Under the pieces are notes generated by a model. That model ran no database searches. It saw only the letters and a program-made list of their open reading frames with translations, and had not been told where the DNA came from. This document shows positions 1 through 8,625 of a stretch of DNA of 64,000 nt, piece after piece (within the stretch, counting starts at the first letter, position 1; each line of letters begins with the position of its first letter). This stretch comes from Chitinibacter tainanensis DSM 15459 (GTDB taxonomy: Bacteria; Pseudomonadota; Gammaproteobacteria; Burkholderiales; Chitinibacteraceae): assembly GCF_000429785.1 (NCBI RefSeq), contig NZ_AUCN01000017.1, positions 124,001 to 188,000 of the forward strand. The letters run 5' to 3'. Made by a program: the position numbers and the translations under genes.

Positions 1-1041
1 CGCCCATTGCGCGCGGGGCAGATTCAGCAAGGGCTGAAACGGCTGATAACGGTTGAGATCATACACCCACAGCTGATGCGGCCCGGCGGGCAGCCGTTCA
101 AACAAAATACTAGCCACGGGCGCAGCCAGCACGGTGTCATCTACGCTCGTTAGATAGGCCTGTGTGGGCGGCCAGCCTTGTAAATCTTGCCCCGCCAGCC
201 CGCTTTGCACCCGGCGGGTTAGCTCATCAATCTGCACGGCGGCGTTAAAAGGAAACGAGTTGTACTTGTAGGGGTCGTATTCGGGCGCCAGCTCGCTCCA
301 GGCGGCGGCGCCAATGCCACTCAGTGGAGCCAGCAGGCGGGCATATTTGGCGTAGCCCGCGCTTTGCGTGACCGCAAGTGCCGGGGAGATTAAGGTCAGG
401 CTGGCGATCGGGGGTAGCGCTTCGCCACCGAGCCGGGCCAGTTGATATTCACAGCCCAGCGTGGCGCCAGTGGAATAGCCGATGTAATCAATCCGGCTAT
501 GCCGCCGCGCCAGATCGCGCATGGCCAGGCGCACTGCTGCGGCGGCATCTTGCCAGCGCAAGCGAGTCAGCGCCCCGGGTACGGTGCCATGCCCAGGCAG
601 ACGCAGCCCCACCACGGTATACCCGCGCGCCTGCAAACTCAGCCCCAGCGCGCGCAGGCTAAACGGTGAATCGGACAAACCATGCACCAGCAAGGCCGCC
701 GGCCCGCCGGGGCGGCCGGGCAAGATAAAGGTGCGATTCCAGTTGTGCTGATAATCCAGCGGATTACTGATACTGCCGCGCACATAGCGGCTAATGGCGC
801 CCGGCTGCGGTGCTAGCTCGGCATGCTGGCGGATTTCGGCTAGCAGTTGCTGTTCTTGTTGCTGATACTCGGCCAGGGTATCAATGGCCGAGTCTTGTTT
901 GTATTCGTGTTCTGGCACATACGTATGCCAAGGCTGCAAATCCGGCAGCTGATATAGCCACCAGCCCAGCCCGCCCAGCAAAGGCAGGCAAATACCGAGG
1001 GCGAGATAAGTCAAACGCAGAAACAGGGCGCGACGCAGCAT
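1..1041 (-). CDS. Alpha/beta hydrolase, membrane-anchored (partial, C-terminus off the left edge)
   Basis: Open from an ATG at 1041 to the window edge (347 codons, no stop seen). Residues about 8-26 form one hydrophobic N-terminal segment, so the enzyme is probably anchored in the inner membrane with its catalytic domain outside the cytoplasm. The fold is recognised from the LLVHGLSDSP oxyanion-hole region near residue 115, a GYSTG nucleophile elbow (Ser about 190) and a possible acid pair in SVDDTV near residue 301. This resembles the lysophospholipase/monoacylglycerol lipase group of alpha/beta hydrolases. The substrate cannot be read from sequence. The catalytic His would lie beyond the edge. 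It ends a minus-strand block and is separated by 137 bases from lpxH. Confidence 0.85.
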   Translation of the reverse strand, partial: MLRRALFLRLTYLALGICLPLLGGLGWWLYQLPDLQPWHTYVPEHEYKQDSAIDTLAEYQQQEQQLLAEIRQHAELAPQPGAISRYVRGSISNPLDYQHNWNRTFILPGRPGGPAALLVHGLSDSPFSLRALGLSLQARGYTVVGLRLPGHGTVPGALTRLRWQDAAAAVRLAMRDLARRHSRIDYIGYSTGATLGCEYQLARLGGEALPPIASLTLISPALAVTQSAGYAKYARLLAPLSGIGAAAWSELAPEYDPYKYNSFPFNAAVQIDELTRRVQSGLAGQDLQGWPPTQAYLTSVDDTVLAAPVASILFERLPAGPHQLWVYDLNRYQPFQPLLNLPRAQWA

Positions 1042-1178
1042 GGCAGGGCGGAGGTAAAGTAAAAACGCATCATACGATAGCCTTGCGCTAGCCGACAGCT
1101 TCGCCGTAGCCGCGGCGCGCAACTGCCACAGCGCCAGCGTAGGTTGGGCTTAAGGCGTGCGTGCTGAGTGCAGAGGGA

Positions 1179-1922
1179 TTAATCCGCCAGCGGCCACGGC
1201 GCGCCAGTGAGGGTATGCAGGCTGGCGCGACCCGCTTCCCAGCGTAAATAGCCGCCTGCGCCGGCATGCCAGTCGGGCAAGACCCAGCGAGTTCCTGCGG
1301 GGTATGTGTGTCGGGCCGGCTTGTGGGTGTGGCCGTGGATCATTACCCGGGTGGTGTATGCCTGTAGGGCGGCTGTAATCGCGGCCGGGTTGACATCCAT
1401 GATGTCGGCGCTTTTCACCCGATTCATCTGCTGTGAGCGGGCACGCAGCTTCGCCGCCTGCTGATCACGCCAGCGCCGCGGCGTATGTAGCCACAGCCAT
1501 TGCACCAGCCGGTTGCGCGCCAGACGGCGATAGCGTTGGTAGGCGACATCATCGGTGCAATAGGCATCGCCGTGCGCAAGCAAAATGCGCTCGCCATCCA
1601 GCTCAATCAGGGTTGGGTCGGGCAATATCTGTGCGCCACTGGCTGCGGTAAAGCGCGGGCCGGGCAGAAAATCGCGATTGCCGGGCATGAAATACACCGC
1701 CACGCCGTTTGCAACCAAAGCCCGCAAATCTGCGGCAATTGCCGCATCAAATGGATCGCTGAGCTGATCGTCGCCCAGCCAGTATTCAAACAGATCGCCC
1801 AGGATATACAGCGCTGCAGCCTGCGTGGCGGTGGTACGCAAAAAGGTTTGCCAGGCCGCAACGGTGGCCGGGTCGGCGGGGCTGAGGTGCAGATCGGAGA
1901 TAAACAGCGTGGGGTGGGTCAT
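1179..1922 (-). CDS. lpxH: UDP-2,3-diacylglucosamine hydrolase
   Basis: LpxH cleaves UDP-2,3-diacylglucosamine to lipid X and UMP at the inner membrane, the fourth step of lipid A synthesis. The 247-residue protein shows the calcineurin-type metal motifs in order: SDLHL near the N-terminus, GDLFEYWLGDD, GNRDF, HGDAYC and HGHTHKPA. Length and motif order fit the LpxH family. I start at the ATG at 1922; an in-frame TTG at 1934 would add four residues, and neither has a strong ribosome site. It follows ppiB by 55 bases in the same direction, an arrangement common in proteobacteria, so the two are probably co-transcribed. Confidence 0.95.
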   Translation of the reverse strand: MTHPTLFISDLHLSPADPATVAAWQTFLRTTATQAAALYILGDLFEYWLGDDQLSDPFDAAIAADLRALVANGVAVYFMPGNRDFLPGPRFTAASGAQILPDPTLIELDGERILLAHGDAYCTDDVAYQRYRRLARNRLVQWLWLHTPRRWRDQQAAKLRARSQQMNRVKSADIMDVNPAAITAALQAYTTRVMIHGHTHKPARHTYPAGTRWVLPDWHAGAGGYLRWEAGRASLHTLTGAPWPLAD

Positions 1923-1977
1923 GGCGGTGGGCAATGAAAAAGCGCGGCGAACCGCGCTTGGAACAGGCTTGGTAAGC

Positions 1978-2481
1978 TTAAGCCAGCACTTCGGCTTTCA
2001 GGATCACCACGTCTTCTTTAGGTACATCTTGGTGGAAGCCATTGCTGCCGGTTTTCACTTTTTCGATCGCATCCACGATGTCTTGGCCTTCGGTCACCAC
2101 GCCAAACACGGCATAGCCCCAGCCTTGGGCGGTTTTGCTGCGGAAATTCAGAAAATCGTTGTCAGCAGCATTGATAAAGAATTGCGCAGTGGCTGAATGC
2201 GGATCTGGAGTGCGCGCCATGGCGATGGTGTAGATCTCGTTTTTAAGGCCGTTGTCGGCTTCGTTTTGAATGCTGGCGCGTTTGTCTTTTTTCTCTTTCA
2301 TGCCTGGCTCAAAACCGCCGCCTTGAATCATGAAACCTTCGATCACGCGGTGAAAAATGGTGCCATCGTAATGGCCGTCAGTCACGTAATGCAGAAAGTT
2401 TTCGACGGTGATTGGCGCTTTTTCTGCGTTCAGCTCCAGTACGATGTCACCTTTGCTGGTCGTCAGTTTTACTTTGCTCAT
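1978..2481 (-). CDS. ppiB: Cytoplasmic peptidyl-prolyl cis-trans isomerase B (cyclophilin)
   Basis: A 167-residue single-domain cyclophilin without a signal peptide, so cytoplasmic. It catalyses cis-trans isomerisation of proline peptide bonds. Family features visible are the [13 protein letters not shown] motif, the SATAQFFIN active-site strand and the WGYAVFG segment. An AAGGAG ribosome site sits just upstream of the ATG. The gene lies 55 bases downstream of a second, exported cyclophilin and directly before lpxH, suggesting a three-gene operon ppiA-ppiB-lpxH. The residues after the first 20 are very similar to the neighbouring ppiA, as expected for an old tandem duplication. Confidence 0.95.
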   Translation of the reverse strand: MSKVKLTTSKGDIVLELNAEKAPITVENFLHYVTDGHYDGTIFHRVIEGFMIQGGGFEPGMKEKKDKRASIQNEADNGLKNEIYTIAMARTPDPHSATAQFFINAADNDFLNFRSKTAQGWGYAVFGVVTEGQDIVDAIEKVKTGSNGFHQDVPKEDVVILKAEVLA

Positions 2482-2536
2482 CAGATTACTCCTTGGTCGA
2501 TGTCGAACCGCAATGCGGCTGGATGTTGCTTTGGTT

Positions 2537-3133
2537 TTATTTGGCTTTGCTCGCCTTGCTGGCGGCTTTTTCGGCTTTGGCTGGTAATTCGCGGGCGCTG
2601 CTCACCACGATGTTTTCCACCGGCTGATCGCCCGGTTTGGTCGGCGCTTTGGCAATCTGATCTACGACATCCATGCCGCTCACCACTTTGCCAAATACGG
2701 TGTAGCCCCATTTGTCAAAAGAAGGATAGTTCAGATTATCGTTATCGTTCAGATTGATATAAAACTGGCTGGTGGCCGAATGCGGGTTGGCGGTGCGGGC
2801 CATGGCCAAGGTGCCGCGATCATTTTTCAGGCCTTTTTCCAGCGCCTGTTTGGCTTCGTTTTCGACTGGCTGCTTGGTGGGTTTTTGTTCCATTTCGGCG
2901 GTATAGCCGCCGCCTTGCACCACAAAGCCATTAATCACGCGGTGAAAAATCGTGCCGTCGTAGTGTTTGCTTTTTACATATTGCAGAAAATTCGCCACCG
3001 ATTTCGGCGCGGCTTCCGGGTACAGTTCCAGCACAATTTTGCCCTTGCTGGTATTGAGTTCAACTTGAGGGTTGGCGGCAGCAGCGGTCAGGCTGCAGAA
3101 GGCCAGCGTAGCGGCAAGCACAAAACGTTTCAT
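2537..3133 (-). CDS. ppiA: Periplasmic peptidyl-prolyl cis-trans isomerase A (cyclophilin)
   Basis: A 198-residue cyclophilin with a clear Sec signal peptide (MKRF, a hydrophobic core, then cleavage near AAA-NP at about residue 20). It acts on exported proteins in the periplasm. [13 protein letters not shown] and SATSQFYIN mark the isomerase active site. The C-terminal 15 residues are Lys/Ala-rich ([13 protein letters not shown]) and go beyond the cyclophilin core. It is the first gene of the likely ppiA-ppiB-lpxH unit and is divergent from coq7. Confidence 0.93.
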   Translation of the reverse strand: MKRFVLAATLAFCSLTAAAANPQVELNTSKGKIVLELYPEAAPKSVANFLQYVKSKHYDGTIFHRVINGFVVQGGGYTAEMEQKPTKQPVENEAKQALEKGLKNDRGTLAMARTANPHSATSQFYINLNDNDNLNYPSFDKWGYTVFGKVVSGMDVVDQIAKAPTKPGDQPVENIVVSSARELPAKAEKAASKASKAK

Positions 3134-3229
3134 CAGAAATCCTGCAAAACTGGGTGAATGGGCGGGAAATAATCAAACAATCATACCACGAGGGCGGTGT
3201 AGAATTGTCGGGAACAAGGAGCATGTGTG

Positions 3230-3865
3230 ATGTTGAAATTGCCTACCGTTGACCAATTGATTGGTGAATTCGATACCGTTTTGCGCACTTTAGCGGCCCC
3301 TGCCAGCAGTGTGCGCCCGCACCCCGATCAGGGCTTGCCCGAGGCCGAGCTGAGCGCCGAGGAAAAGCGCCATGCCGCCGGCTTGATGCGGGTAAATCAT
3401 TGTGGTGAAGTTTGCGCGCAGGCCTTGTATCAGGGCCAGGCGCTTACCGCCCGCAGTGATACGGCGCGTGAAGCTCTGCGGGAAGCGGCGCATGAAGAAG
3501 TTGAGCATCTGGCCTGGACTCGCCAGCGGCTGGATGAGTTGGGCAGTCACCGTAGCCTGCTCAATCCCTTGTGGTATGCCGGCTCGTTTGCCATGGGCGT
3601 CACCGCCGGGGTGATTGGCGATAAGTGGAATTTAGGCTTTCTGGCCGAAACCGAGCGGCAAGTCACTGCGCATTTGCGCAGCCATTTGGCCCAGCTGCCC
3701 GAGCAAGACGCTAAAAGCCGCGCGATTGTGACGCAGATGGCGATTGATGAAACCAGCCATGCCGAGCAGGCTGTCGCGCTGGGCGCTGCCGAGCTGCCAC
3801 TGCCGGTGGCCACCTTGATGACCGCTACCTCGAAAGTAATGACCACCCTGTCGTACCGCATTTAA
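3230..3865 (+). CDS. coq7: Coq7-type 5-demethoxyubiquinone hydroxylase
   Basis: A 211-residue di-iron monooxygenase that hydroxylates the benzoquinone ring late in ubiquinone synthesis at the membrane face. The Coq7 ligand pattern is visible: [18 protein letters not shown] (first Glu), the EEVEHLAW helix (Glu-x-x-His), a later Glu in the [11 protein letters not shown] helix and DETSHAEQA (second Glu-x-x-His). AAGGAG at 3215-3220 serves either the GTG at 3227 or the ATG at 3230; I use the ATG. The first 45 residues are a variable extension. The gene is monocistronic and divergent from ppiA. Confidence 0.94.
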   Translation: MLKLPTVDQLIGEFDTVLRTLAAPASSVRPHPDQGLPEAELSAEEKRHAAGLMRVNHCGEVCAQALYQGQALTARSDTAREALREAAHEEVEHLAWTRQRLDELGSHRSLLNPLWYAGSFAMGVTAGVIGDKWNLGFLAETERQVTAHLRSHLAQLPEQDAKSRAIVTQMAIDETSHAEQAVALGAAELPLPVATLMTATSKVMTTLSYRI

Positions 3866-4006
3866 AGGCGGCCGCCGGTGCCTTCGGCGGATTTGCGCTA
3901 GATCAGAAAGCGGCCAAAAAGCGGCATGCCAGGTGAATTTTTGGCAGCCGCGGGCCAGTAGAACGCGATATAAACGAGCTATGGTTTTTTCTGGTAGGTG
4001 AACGCG

Positions 4007-4807
4007 ATGTCGAATATGCTGGCCCCAAGCGGGATTGTGGATTACGTCGAGCACAGTGCGCTCGATAAAGTGGCGCTGCCGCAAGCGCGTCTGTGGGTAA
4101 TGGCGATTATCGGTGGGATGTTTATCTCGCTGGGGGGCCTTTTGGCGCTGGTGGTGGCGGGGGGCTCGCCCGGGCTGGCGGCCAGCAACCCTGGCTTGCA
4201 AAAATTTGTGTTCGGGGCCGTGTTTCCGATGGGCTTCATCGCCGTCGTGCTCACCGGCGTAGATCTATTTACTTCCAATTGCGCCACCCAGATGGTGCCC
4301 CTGCAGCGCGCGCGCATTGATCTGGCCACCGTGGCTCGCGTGTGGAGTGTGTCGTATCTGGGTAATTTTGTCGGCGCCTTGCTCACCGCTTGGGCCTTTG
4401 CCTATATGACCGGTATTTTCAAGCCGGGCGAGCCGGCCACCAATTTCTTGCTGAATGTCGCGCATCACAAGCTGGAAAACCCATTTATCACCACTTTTTT
4501 TAAAGGCATGCTGGCCAATATTCTGGTCTGTGTGGCGGCTTGGCAGGCTTATTCGGCCAAAGATACGCTGGGGCGGATGATGGCCATCTGGCTGCCGGTG
4601 ATGGCTTTTGTCGCACTGGGCATGGAGCACAGTATTGCCAATATGTTCTTTATACCGGCGGCAATGCTGATGGGGCTGGATGCGAGCTTTGGCGATTTTC
4701 TGCTGCACAACCTCTTGCCCGCCACGTTGGGTAATATTGTGGGCGGCGCGCTGGTGATCGGACTGCCTTATGCTTGGATTTACCAGCCTAGTGGCGATCA
4801 GCATTAA
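4007..4807 (+). CDS. Formate/nitrite family channel (FocA/NirC-like)
   Basis: A 266-residue inner-membrane protein with six hydrophobic segments typical of the pentameric formate/nitrite transporter family (PF01226), which passes small monovalent anions such as formate, nitrite or hydrosulfide. Family hallmarks are the GGMFISLGGLLALVV first helix, the GVDLFTSNCATQM loop, and a late His within GMEHSIANMFFIPA. The AGGTG at 3996-4000 favours the ATG at 4007 over the in-frame GTG at 3998. No formate lyase, nitrite reductase or cysteine gene is adjacent, so the substrate is open. An inverted repeat of the window-wide family follows within about ten bases of the stop. Confidence 0.88.
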   Translation: MSNMLAPSGIVDYVEHSALDKVALPQARLWVMAIIGGMFISLGGLLALVVAGGSPGLAASNPGLQKFVFGAVFPMGFIAVVLTGVDLFTSNCATQMVPLQRARIDLATVARVWSVSYLGNFVGALLTAWAFAYMTGIFKPGEPATNFLLNVAHHKLENPFITTFFKGMLANILVCVAAWQAYSAKDTLGRMMAIWLPVMAFVALGMEHSIANMFFIPAAMLMGLDASFGDFLLHNLLPATLGNIVGGALVIGLPYAWIYQPSGDQH

Positions 4808-4811
4808 CTAC

Positions 4812-4875
4812 TAGGGGTATGGCGCTGCGAGCTCATATGAATAAAGATGCTGGCGCTATACCCGCGAGGGTATTT
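4812..4875. repeat. Intergenic GGGTAT/ATACCC inverted repeat, copy A
   Basis: Left arm GGGTATGGCGC at 4815-4825 pairs with right arm GCGCTATACCC at 4853-4863 (one mismatch) around a 27-base AT-richer loop. A further GGGTAT at 4868 forms a short dyad with the right ATACCC. It lies between the convergent channel gene and the OsmC-like gene. It is the clearest copy of the family described in the findings. Confidence 0.75.
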
Positions 4876-4980
4876 TGATGCGGACTTGCAGAGCTGAGTA
4901 GCCCGGTGGCAACAGGCTCGGATAGCCATACGCGCAGTTATCGCACTCATAAATATAAAAAGAGCTCGAATAGAAATAAC

Positions 4981-5002
4981 AAAGGCCGCGTTTGCGGCCT
5001 TT
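4981..5002 (-). terminator. Rho-independent terminator of the OsmC-like gene
   Basis: AAAGGCCGC-GTTT-GCGGCCTTT is a perfect nine-base stem with a four-base loop, 41 bases beyond the minus-strand stop at 5044. The T tract on the minus strand is weak and interrupted. Confidence 0.6.
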
Positions 5003-5043
5003 GTGCTGTTCAGTGCGCCGAAGCGCTCGCTGGTGCTGGCGCT

Positions 5044-5463
5044 TTAGTCGGCTTCCCGCACTTCAAAATCATGGGTAATCGGCACCACTTGGCCCAGCAT
5101 AATCGAGGCCGAGCAGTATTTTTCGGCCGAGAGCTTGATCGCTCGCTCTACTTGTTCGGGTTTGAGCCCTTTGCCGGTCACGATAAAGTGCAGATGAATT
5201 TTGGTAAATACTTTGGGATCGGTGCTGGCGCGATCGGCATCCACTTCCACCACGCAGTCGCGCACGTCGGCCCGGCCTTTTTTCAGGATGTGGATCACAT
5301 CGTAGGTCGAGCAGCCAGTCATCCCCATCAGCAGCATTTCCATCGGGCGTGGGCCCAGATTGCGGCCGCCGCCTTCGGGCGGGCCATCCATCAGAACCGC
5401 ATGGCCGGATTCCGATTGTGCAAGAAAGCTGACTTCTTCAACCCATTTCACGCGTACTTTCAC
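5044..5463 (-). CDS. OsmC-family protein (YhfA-like peroxiredoxin fold)
   Basis: A 139-residue OsmC/Ohr-fold protein. Sequence features are GGRNLGPRPMEMLLMGMTGCSTYDVIHIL with the first Cys of the family, and a second conserved Cys in the SAEKYCSASIML segment. This pattern matches the YhfA-like subgroup rather than Ohr. Members are thought to reduce hydroperoxides or handle reactive thiols; no specific substrate is claimed. The start is GTG at 5463, chosen because AAGGA lies seven bases upstream and the protein then begins like its family (VKVRVKWV). The gene is followed by a hairpin terminator at 4981. Confidence 0.88.
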   Translation of the reverse strand: MKVRVKWVEEVSFLAQSESGHAVLMDGPPEGGGRNLGPRPMEMLLMGMTGCSTYDVIHILKKGRADVRDCVVEVDADRASTDPKVFTKIHLHFIVTGKGLKPEQVERAIKLSAEKYCSASIMLGQVVPITHDFEVREAD

Positions 5464-5554
5464 GGTGCATTCCTTTCATGTCGAATTGGCGGCAGAGGGG
5501 GATTATTCTACCGGCAAATGCCCGCTTTGGCTTGTGGGCTGCGGCTTGCCAACT

Positions 5555-5586
5555 TTTGGTGCAGCCGTCTATCGCGTTGCACCAAA
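5555..5586. repeat. Perfect 9-bp inverted repeat
   Basis: TTTGGTGCA at 5555-5563 pairs with TGCACCAAA at 5578-5586 around a 14-base loop. It lies between the OsmC-like start and the candidate small-RNA promoter. It could be an operator or the end of an antisense transcript. No T tract follows on either strand. Confidence 0.45.
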
Positions 5587-5591
5587 TTTGC

Positions 5592-5620
5592 TTGCCTTAC
5601 GTGGAAATGTCAGACATAAT
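5592..5620 (+). promoter_or_regulatory. Candidate sigma-70 promoter for a small RNA
   Basis: TTGCCT (5592-5597) and CATAAT (5615-5620) are separated by 17 bases. No gene start follows for over 200 bases, but a strong terminator does at 5683-5717. Confidence 0.4.
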
Positions 5621-5626
5621 CGACCG

Positions 5627-5717
5627 TGACATCAGGCCTGCTTGGTGTCGTCTCCTCCATCCTCCATTTTTGGTGGACTTCGCGCAATCTGGGGTAACCG
5701 GGTTGCGTTTTTTTTTT
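5627..5717 (+). ncRNA. Candidate small RNA upstream of rplM
   Basis: Predicted from a promoter-like pair ending at 5620 and a strong terminator ending at 5717, giving about 90 nt. It contains a hairpin GACATCA/TGGTGTC, then an unpaired C-rich run CTCCTCCATCC that is complementary to Shine-Dalgarno sequences, a short hairpin around CCATTTTTGG, and the terminator with ten T. This is the layout of many Hfq-dependent regulators. It might instead be a leader or an attenuated start of the rplM transcript. No family was recognised. Confidence 0.4.
5683..5717 (+). terminator. Rho-independent terminator with ten-T tract
   Basis: CGCAA (5683-5687) pairs with TTGCG (5703-5707), with inner GG/CC pairs, followed by ten T (5708-5717). 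There is no upstream plus-strand protein gene to end, which is why a small RNA is proposed. Confidence 0.65.
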
Positions 5718-5760
5718 GTATGACCTCCGTATTAATTATGCGCCGGCCTGCAAAATAGTT

Positions 5761-5790
5761 TTGACAGCGGGTGGCGACGTTCGCTACAAT
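5761..5790 (+). promoter_or_regulatory. rplM-rpsI promoter
   Basis: A perfect -35 box TTGACA (5761-5766) and TACAAT (5785-5790) are separated by 18 bases, 40 bases upstream of the rplM start. This is the strongest sigma-70 match noticed in the window, fitting a ribosomal protein operon. Confidence 0.8.
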
Positions 5791-5830
5791 CGCCGACTTT
5801 CATTGAAATCAAAAACGTGGACTAGCAGTC

Positions 5831-6259
5831 ATGAAAACCTTTTCTGCCAAGCCGCACGAGGTTAAGCGCGAGTGGTTCGTTGTGGACGCCACAGACTTAG
5901 TGCTGGGCCGTCTCGCCGCCGAGATCGCCAAACGCCTGCGTGGCAAACATAAAGCTGAATACACTCCGCACGTCGATACAGGCGATTACATCGTTGTGGT
6001 TAACGCAGACAAGATCCGCGTTACTGGCGATAAACTTACCTCTAAGAAATACTACCGCCACACTGGTCACCCAGGCGGTATCTATGAGCGTACCTTCACC
6101 GAAATGCAAAACAAATTCCCAGGCCGTGCGCTGGAGTTTGCTGTTAAAGGTATGCTGCCGAAAGGCCCGCTGGGCTATGCAATGATCAAGAAGATGAAGG
6201 TTTATGCTGGCAGCGAGCATCCGCACGCAGCCCAAGAGCCTAAGACCCTTGCTCTGTAA
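5831..6259 (+). CDS. rplM: 50S ribosomal protein L13
   Basis: A 142-residue protein with the canonical start [20 protein letters not shown] and the [17 protein letters not shown] and HTGHPGG motifs of bacterial uL13. It is an early-assembly 23S rRNA-binding protein of the large subunit. It heads a two-gene operon with rpsI 28 bases downstream, the normal bacterial pairing. Codon use is strongly biased as expected for a highly expressed gene. Transcription probably starts from the TTGACA/TACAAT promoter just upstream. Confidence 0.99.
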   Translation: MKTFSAKPHEVKREWFVVDATDLVLGRLAAEIAKRLRGKHKAEYTPHVDTGDYIVVVNADKIRVTGDKLTSKKYYRHTGHPGGIYERTFTEMQNKFPGRALEFAVKGMLPKGPLGYAMIKKMKVYAGSEHPHAAQEPKTLAL

Positions 6260-6287
6260 GCTACTGCGAACTTAAAGGAATTGCATC

Positions 6288-6680
6288 ATGGTAGGTAAAT
6301 ACAATTACGGTACCGGCCGTCGCAAGAGCTCAGTAGCTCGCGTATTTCTGGTTAAAGGTACTGGCAATATCGTAGTAAACGGTAAAGGTCTGGATCAATA
6401 CTTCGCCCGTGAAACTGGCCGTATGATCGTTCGTCAGCCACTGGAACTCACTAACAACCTCGAATCGTTCGACATCATGGTCAACGTAGTAGGCGGCGGT
6501 GAATCTGGTCAAGCTGGTGCCGTTCGTCACGGTATCACTCGCGCTCTGATCGACTTTGACGCTGCTCTGAAGCCAACGCTGAAATCAGCTGGCCTCGTGA
6601 CTCGTGACGCTCGTGAAGTTGAGCGTAAAAAAGTGGGTCTGCGCGGTGCACGTCGTCGCAAACAGTTCTCAAAACGTTAA
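6288..6680 (+). CDS. rpsI: 30S ribosomal protein S9
   Basis: A 130-residue uS9 with the N-terminal [14 protein letters not shown] motif and the C-terminal [12 protein letters not shown] tail, whose last Arg reaches the decoding site of the small subunit. An AAAGGAATTGC ribosome site precedes the ATG. It is the second gene of the rplM operon, closed by the terminator at 6702-6728. Confidence 0.99.
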   Translation: MVGKYNYGTGRRKSSVARVFLVKGTGNIVVNGKGLDQYFARETGRMIVRQPLELTNNLESFDIMVNVVGGGESGQAGAVRHGITRALIDFDAALKPTLKSAGLVTRDAREVERKKVGLRGARRRKQFSKR

Positions 6681-6701
6681 TTCGTTTTTCGAGCTGCCAA
6701 G

Positions 6702-6728
6702 AAAGCCATCCTCTGGGGTGGCTTTTTT
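6702..6728 (+). terminator. Terminator of the rplM-rpsI operon
   Basis: AAAGCCA pairs with TGGCTTT around a short GC-rich loop and is followed by a T run, 22 bases after the rpsI stop. Confidence 0.85.
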
Positions 6729-6843
6729 TACGTCCAAATTGGGCTGGCTGATGGGCACAATCTGCGCCGCTATGGCCAAAACACTGTGCTGGAATGGCGG
6801 TTTTGCTTTAATATCGCGCTGATATTCTCAGGGGGAAGTGAAC

Positions 6844-7887
6844 ATGATCAAAGTAGGGATTGTTGGCGGCACAGGCTATACCGGCGTTGAATTACTGCGT
6901 CTGCTGTCTCGCCATCCACAGGTCGAATTAGTGGCCGTAACCTCGCGCAAAGAAGCCGGCATGAAAGTGGCTGAGATGTATCCAAGCCTGCGCGGGCGCG
7001 TGGATATTGCTTTCTCTACTCCTGAAGATGCGCAGCTAACCCAATGTGACGTGGTGTTTTTCGCTACCCCGCATGGCGTGGCGATGGCGCAGGCGCGTGA
7101 ACTCCTCGACGCTGGCGTGAAAGTCATCGACTTGGCGGCCGATTTCCGCCTGAAAGATCCGGTTGAGTTTGCCAAATGGTATGCGATGGAGCATAGCTGC
7201 ACCGATTTGCTCGCCGAAGCCGTGTATGGTTTGCCCGAAGTCAATCGCGAGGCGATCAAAGCGGCGCGGCTGATCGGGATGGCCGGTTGCTACCCAACGT
7301 CAGTGCAGCTCGGTTTGTTGCCATTGCTTGAAAATGGCGCCCAATTGATCGAAACCAGCGGTATCATCGCCGATTGTAAATCGGGTGTGTCCGGTGCCGG
7401 CCGCAAGGCCGAAGTCGGTACACTCTTTGCCGAAGCCGGCGATAATTTCAAAGCCTATGGTGTGAAAGGCCATCGCCATTCACCGGAAATCATGCAAGGT
7501 TTGTCGGCCATTCACGGCGCGCCGGTTGAGCTGACTTTTGTGCCGCACCTCACGCCAATGATTCGCGGCATTCACTCTACGATCTATGCGCGCTTGACCG
7601 AAGCTGGCAAAGCCGCCGATATCCAGACATTATTTGAAGCGCGTTTTGCTGGCGAGCCCTTTGTCGATGTGATGCCGGCTGGTTCTTGCCCCGAAACCCG
7701 TTCGGTACGCGGCAGCAATACCGCCCGCATCGCCGTGCATCGCCCCGGCAATGGCGATTTATTGGTGATTTTGGTGGTGGAAGACAATCTGGTTAAAGGT
7801 GCTTCCGGCCAGGCGGTACAGGTGATGAATCTGATGTTTGGCCAGCCGGAAGCGGCCGGCCTAGATATCGTGCCATTGCTGCCTTAA
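6844..7887 (+). CDS. argC: N-acetyl-gamma-glutamyl-phosphate reductase
   Basis: The 347-residue enzyme reduces N-acetylglutamyl phosphate to the semialdehyde with NADPH, step three of arginine synthesis. It has the nucleotide-binding [17 protein letters not shown] motif at the N-terminus and the active-site Cys in [16 protein letters not shown]. The GHRHSPEI segment follows. AGGGGGA upstream fits the ATG at 6844 better than the in-frame GTG at 6838, which it would abut. argJ of the same pathway is 39 kb away, so the arginine genes are scattered, as is usual in Neisseriales. Confidence 0.97.
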   Translation: MIKVGIVGGTGYTGVELLRLLSRHPQVELVAVTSRKEAGMKVAEMYPSLRGRVDIAFSTPEDAQLTQCDVVFFATPHGVAMAQARELLDAGVKVIDLAADFRLKDPVEFAKWYAMEHSCTDLLAEAVYGLPEVNREAIKAARLIGMAGCYPTSVQLGLLPLLENGAQLIETSGIIADCKSGVSGAGRKAEVGTLFAEAGDNFKAYGVKGHRHSPEIMQGLSAIHGAPVELTFVPHLTPMIRGIHSTIYARLTEAGKAADIQTLFEARFAGEPFVDVMPAGSCPETRSVRGSNTARIAVHRPGNGDLLVILVVEDNLVKGASGQAVQVMNLMFGQPEAAGLDIVPLLP

Positions 7888-7896
7888 TCCATCCGC

Positions 7897-8616
7897 ATGC
7901 CATTAAAGCGTTTATATCGCTTGCAACGGGCGCGGCTGACCGCTGCGCCACTGTCTTTGCGCCCGCAAGCCAGTTGGCGCATGCGCTGTGTGCGTGGGGT
8001 ATTGCTCGCTAGCCTAGGTACTGCCTTATGTGTGGGCGGATACCTCTATGGCCAGCAGCAATTACAGCAGCAAATGGCCGCGCAAAGCAGTAGCCAGCAG
8101 GCGCGTGGCCAGCAAGCGCAACAGCAGATTGCCTCGTTGCTGAACGAAAAAGCCCTGCAAGCCCAGCAGCTTACCATTGTGCTGGCCGAGCGTGACGCCT
8201 TGCTGGCTGCGCAAAAGCAGCAACAACAAGAACTCTCTGCCACGCGAGAAACGCTGTCGTTTTTCGAGTCGTTATTGCAAAGCAATGATCGCTCGCGGCT
8301 GGCGAGTTTCGTGGCCTGCGAATTGCAGCCTTTGGAAGCGGGCAAATACCGCTACCGGCTGTTGCTGGTGCAGGGCATGAATCGCACCGATGAATTGCTT
8401 GGGCGTTTGCAGGTAAGTCTGCAATACCAGCACGAAGGCAAAAAAGGCCGCATCAGCCAAGGGCAAAGCAGCCCGATCAAGGTGCAAGCCAGGCATTACG
8501 CCAAACTGGAAGGCGAGCTAGAGCCGCCTGAGGGCGCCAGCAATCTACTGCTGGACGTCCAATTTTTTGGTGAACAGGGCAATCAGGTGCAAGCCAGTTG
8601 CCAGAAGAAAATCTGA
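7897..8616 (+). CDS. Membrane protein with Gln-rich coiled coil (DUF6776-like)
   Basis: A 239-residue protein: a basic N-terminus, one transmembrane helix around residues 28-50, a Gln-rich coiled coil from about 50 to 125 (QQQLQQQMAAQSS and similar), then a beta-rich domain (YRYRLLLVQG, LQVSLQYQHEG, LLLDVQFFGEQ). It starts ten bases after argC and ends ten bases before bactofilin, with which it is probably co-transcribed. The layout matches a small betaproteobacterial family seen beside bactofilin genes (from memory, DUF6776). A role as membrane partner of the bactofilin filament is inference only. Confidence 0.75.
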   Translation: MPLKRLYRLQRARLTAAPLSLRPQASWRMRCVRGVLLASLGTALCVGGYLYGQQQLQQQMAAQSSSQQARGQQAQQQIASLLNEKALQAQQLTIVLAERDALLAAQKQQQQELSATRETLSFFESLLQSNDRSRLASFVACELQPLEAGKYRYRLLLVQGMNRTDELLGRLQVSLQYQHEGKKGRISQGQSSPIKVQARHYAKLEGELEPPEGASNLLLDVQFFGEQGNQVQASCQKKI

Positions 8617-8625
8617 GGAGAAGCC

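Larger units (their letters stand above)
5464..5830. other. 367-base intergenic region between osmC-like and rplM
   Basis: The region holds an unassigned hairpin (5555-5586), a candidate small RNA with promoter and terminator (5592-5717) and the rplM promoter (5761-5790), each listed separately. No protein gene is supported; the open frames crossing it lack ribosome sites and family features. Confidence 0.6.

Noticed and set aside
1-1091. Several plus-strand frames over the first kilobase
   Set aside because: They are shadows of the minus-strand alpha/beta hydrolase, which has the GYSTG motif and full coding sense.
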